From the NCBI GenBank assembly GCA_026709625.1, contig JAPOSR010000042.1, positions 1-34,762 on the forward strand: DNA of 34,762 bases, written 5' to 3'. The stretch is from Chloroflexota bacterium. GTDB taxonomy: Bacteria > Chloroflexota > Anaerolineae > Aggregatilineales > Phototrophicaceae. Of the stretch, positions 33,542 to 34,762 are shown one piece after another; positions within the stretch are counted from its first letter, which is position 1; the number at the start of each line of letters is the position of its first letter. The position numbers were made by a program, and so were the translations under genes. The notes under the pieces were generated by a model that was not told the origin of the DNA, ran no database searches, and saw only the letters and a list, made by a program, of their open reading frames with translations.

Positions 33542-34336
33542 ATGACCACCTTTCTGCATATCAGCGATACGCACATCAGCGGCAACCCAGCGTATCATCC
33601 GCCTTGGATGACGGCTGGCACCAACCACCCCAACGTAGGCGCAAAGAAGCTCCTGCGCGCCATCAAACAACTACCCTATGCGATTGATTTCATCTTGCAC
33701 ACTGGCGATGTCTGCGCCGAGCCGCTGGCGGATGATTATCACTGCGCCCGCGACCTGCTGGACAATTTGCCTGCCCCCATCATCCTGATGCCGGGCAATC
33801 ACGATTCTGGCGACCTGCTGGACGCGATCATGCACGATGGCACAGGGCGACATGTCCTGCGCGATGCCCATCTGCGCCTGGGCGGGCTGCATGTCATCGC
33901 GCTGGATACCAGTGGCGGCGGCGACCATGCCCCCAGCCTGCGCCCACAGCAGCTGGACTGGCTCGAGTCCGCGCTGGAATCTTGCCAAGACGGGCAGGTC
34001 ATCGTGGCGGCGCACAATCCACTGCTGAAAACAGGCGTGGCTTGGCTGGACGACTCCATGCGCGTGCAGAATGGCGCGGCGGCGCATGCCATATTGGCGC
34101 GGCACAGCCACCGCATCGCTGGCGTTTTGCACGGGCACATCCACCAGCCGACCCTTTCCTGCGCCGACGGCGTCAGCTACATCAGCTGCCCCTCGACCTG
34201 GAGCAACCTGGCGGCGTATCCCGACTTGGCTGTCGACGAGCCCGACCCGCATTGCCCGCCCGGCTACAACCTGCTGATGCTGCGAGAAACCCGTCTCTTT
34301 GCGCGGCGCTGCGCGCTGCCCGCCACAGACGCATAA
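33542..34336 (+). CDS. calcineurin-like metallophosphoesterase (CpdA-type)
   Basis: A 264-residue phosphoesterase with the full set of metal and catalytic motifs in order: SDTH at about 8-11, HTGDV near 58, PGNHD near 88, AAHNP near 155 and GHIHQ near 198. The set fits the CpdA/class III cyclic nucleotide phosphodiesterase group, but many substrates are possible (cyclic AMP, glycerophosphodiesters, other phosphoesters). The open frame reaches a TTG at 33527; ATG 33542 puts the SDTH motif at its usual N-terminal position. It is in tandem with the cyclase gene. A hairpin lies downstream. Confidence 0.9.
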   Translation: MTTFLHISDTHISGNPAYHPPWMTAGTNHPNVGAKKLLRAIKQLPYAIDFILHTGDVCAEPLADDYHCARDLLDNLPAPIILMPGNHDSGDLLDAIMHDGTGRHVLRDAHLRLGGLHVIALDTSGGGDHAPSLRPQQLDWLESALESCQDGQVIVAAHNPLLKTGVAWLDDSMRVQNGAAAHAILARHSHRIAGVLHGHIHQPTLSCADGVSYISCPSTWSNLAAYPDLAVDEPDPHCPPGYNLLMLRETRLFARRCALPATDA

Positions 34337-34393
34337 AGGCGCTGGCGAAGCATCATCCAGGGCATCTCTTCTAGCCCCGCCACCGCCAAGAGG

Positions 34394-34430
34394 CTGCTCG
34401 CCGCTTGGGTTTAACAAGGCGGCTGAGCAG
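34394..34430 (+). terminator. imperfect hairpin after the phosphoesterase gene
   Basis: CTGCTCGCCGCTTG (34394-34407) pairs with CAAGGCGGCTGAGCAG (34415-34430), leaving two single-base bulges and a seven-base loop. Only ATTT follows, so the T run is weak. It lies 57 bp past the phosphoesterase stop and is a plausible end of that transcript. Confidence 0.45.
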
Positions 34431-34498
34431 ATTTAACAGCGTGCGTGAAAAAGATTGAAGCGCCGCAAACAGGCAATTGCATTCGCGGCAGCGACTTT

Positions 34499-34527
34499 TT
34501 GTGGCATGGCAAAAAACCCGCTATACT
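34499..34527 (+). promoter_or_regulatory. candidate promoter of the coxS-like gene
   Basis: TATACT at 34522-34527 is a good -10 box. Seventeen bases before it stands TTGTGG (34499-34504), a poor to moderate -35. Position about 90 bp before the start fits a vegetative promoter. Confidence 0.4.
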
Positions 34528-34619
34528 ACTGTCAAGCTGGGCTGGCATGCGCTGCCGAGCCAATTCAAATCGCTATTGCAATACGACAAGCGCTTGACTG
34601 AGTGGCAGAGGAGGACAAT

Positions 34620-34762
34620 ATGAATGTATCCATGACCATAAATGGCGAGGCTGTCTCGCGCGAGGTCGAGGCGCGCACCTTGCTGGTGCATTTTATTCGT
34701 GAAGACCTCGACATGACGGGCACCAAAATCGGCTGTGACACCAGCCAGTGCGGCGCTTGCAC
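34620..34762 (+). CDS. coxS: 2Fe-2S small subunit, CoxS-like (truncated by window end)
   Basis: The first 47 residues of an aerobic carbon monoxide dehydrogenase/xanthine dehydrogenase-type small subunit. They contain the N-terminal ING strand, the LVHFIRED segment and the plant-ferredoxin cluster motif [10 protein letters not shown], whose cysteines bind a 2Fe-2S centre. The [11 protein letters not shown] wording is typical of CoxS, but other molybdenum hydroxylase small subunits share it. A strong AGGAGG site lies five bases before the ATG at 34620. The gene runs off the right edge; large and medium subunits would be expected beyond it. The protein is cytosolic or membrane-associated and transfers electrons from the molybdenum subunit. 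Confidence 0.82.
   Translation, partial: MNVSMTINGEAVSREVEARTLLVHFIREDLDMTGTKIGCDTSQCGAC

Overview
The window is 34.8 kb of GC-rich bacterial DNA, opening on a run of 51 C that looks like an assembly edge and ending inside a CoxS-like gene. Gene content suggests a free-living heterotroph, and my best guess is a Chloroflexota (Anaerolineae-like) genome. The hints are NMT1-type and family-1 binding proteins, a CoxS-like iron-sulfur subunit, many sugar-acid enzymes, and GC-rich dispersed intergenic repeats. No rRNA, tRNA or phylogenetic marker is present, so this placement is inference.

Most of the window is a patchwork of short catabolic gene sets. From the left: a Gfo/Idh/MocA oxidoreductase (508-1503); a three-domain kinase / M23 peptidase / class III aminotransferase-like protein (1592-4630); malate synthase A (4982-6577); an MFS transporter (6626-7858); a LarA-type racemase (9160-10416); a two-subunit altronate dehydratase-like enzyme (10821-12306); a sugar ABC importer made of one binding protein and one fused double permease, with no ATPase (14572-18050); a fucose/arabinose isomerase-like protein (18152-19483); an SDR and a DapA-like lyase (21333-23299); an orphan NMT1-type binding protein (23491-24579); a second MFS transporter, a beta-propeller protein and an iron-type alcohol dehydrogenase (25653-28988); a class II aldolase plus PfkB kinase operon (30819-32445); a cyclase-family hydrolase plus calcineurin-type phosphoesterase (32644-34336); and the start of a coxS-like gene (34620 onward). 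Together they suggest import and breakdown of sugars, sugar acids and hydroxy acids into triose and C2/C3 units.

Four lower-GC or accessory cassettes sit between these sets: a coupled DUF1828/DUF6978-like pair (7862-9078); a beta-class methyltransferase overlapping a PD-(D/E)XK endonuclease (12326-14006); a methyltransferase fused to an Mrr-like nuclease (19647-21332); and an SfiI-like restriction-modification pair whose nuclease gene is frameshifted (29005-30654). A secreted HNH nuclease with an Excalibur motif (24664-25422) begins at a perfect 28-bp palindrome. Two copies of a 165-187 bp element with 11-bp terminal inverted repeats (233-419 and 22198-22362), plus one or two fragments, form a MITE-like family.

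The strongest candidates for under-described biology are the kinase-peptidase-lyase fusion, the DUF1828/DUF6978-like pair, the SfiI-like system with its frameshift, and the palindrome-fronted secreted nuclease. All calls come from reading the sequence and translations; no database search was run.
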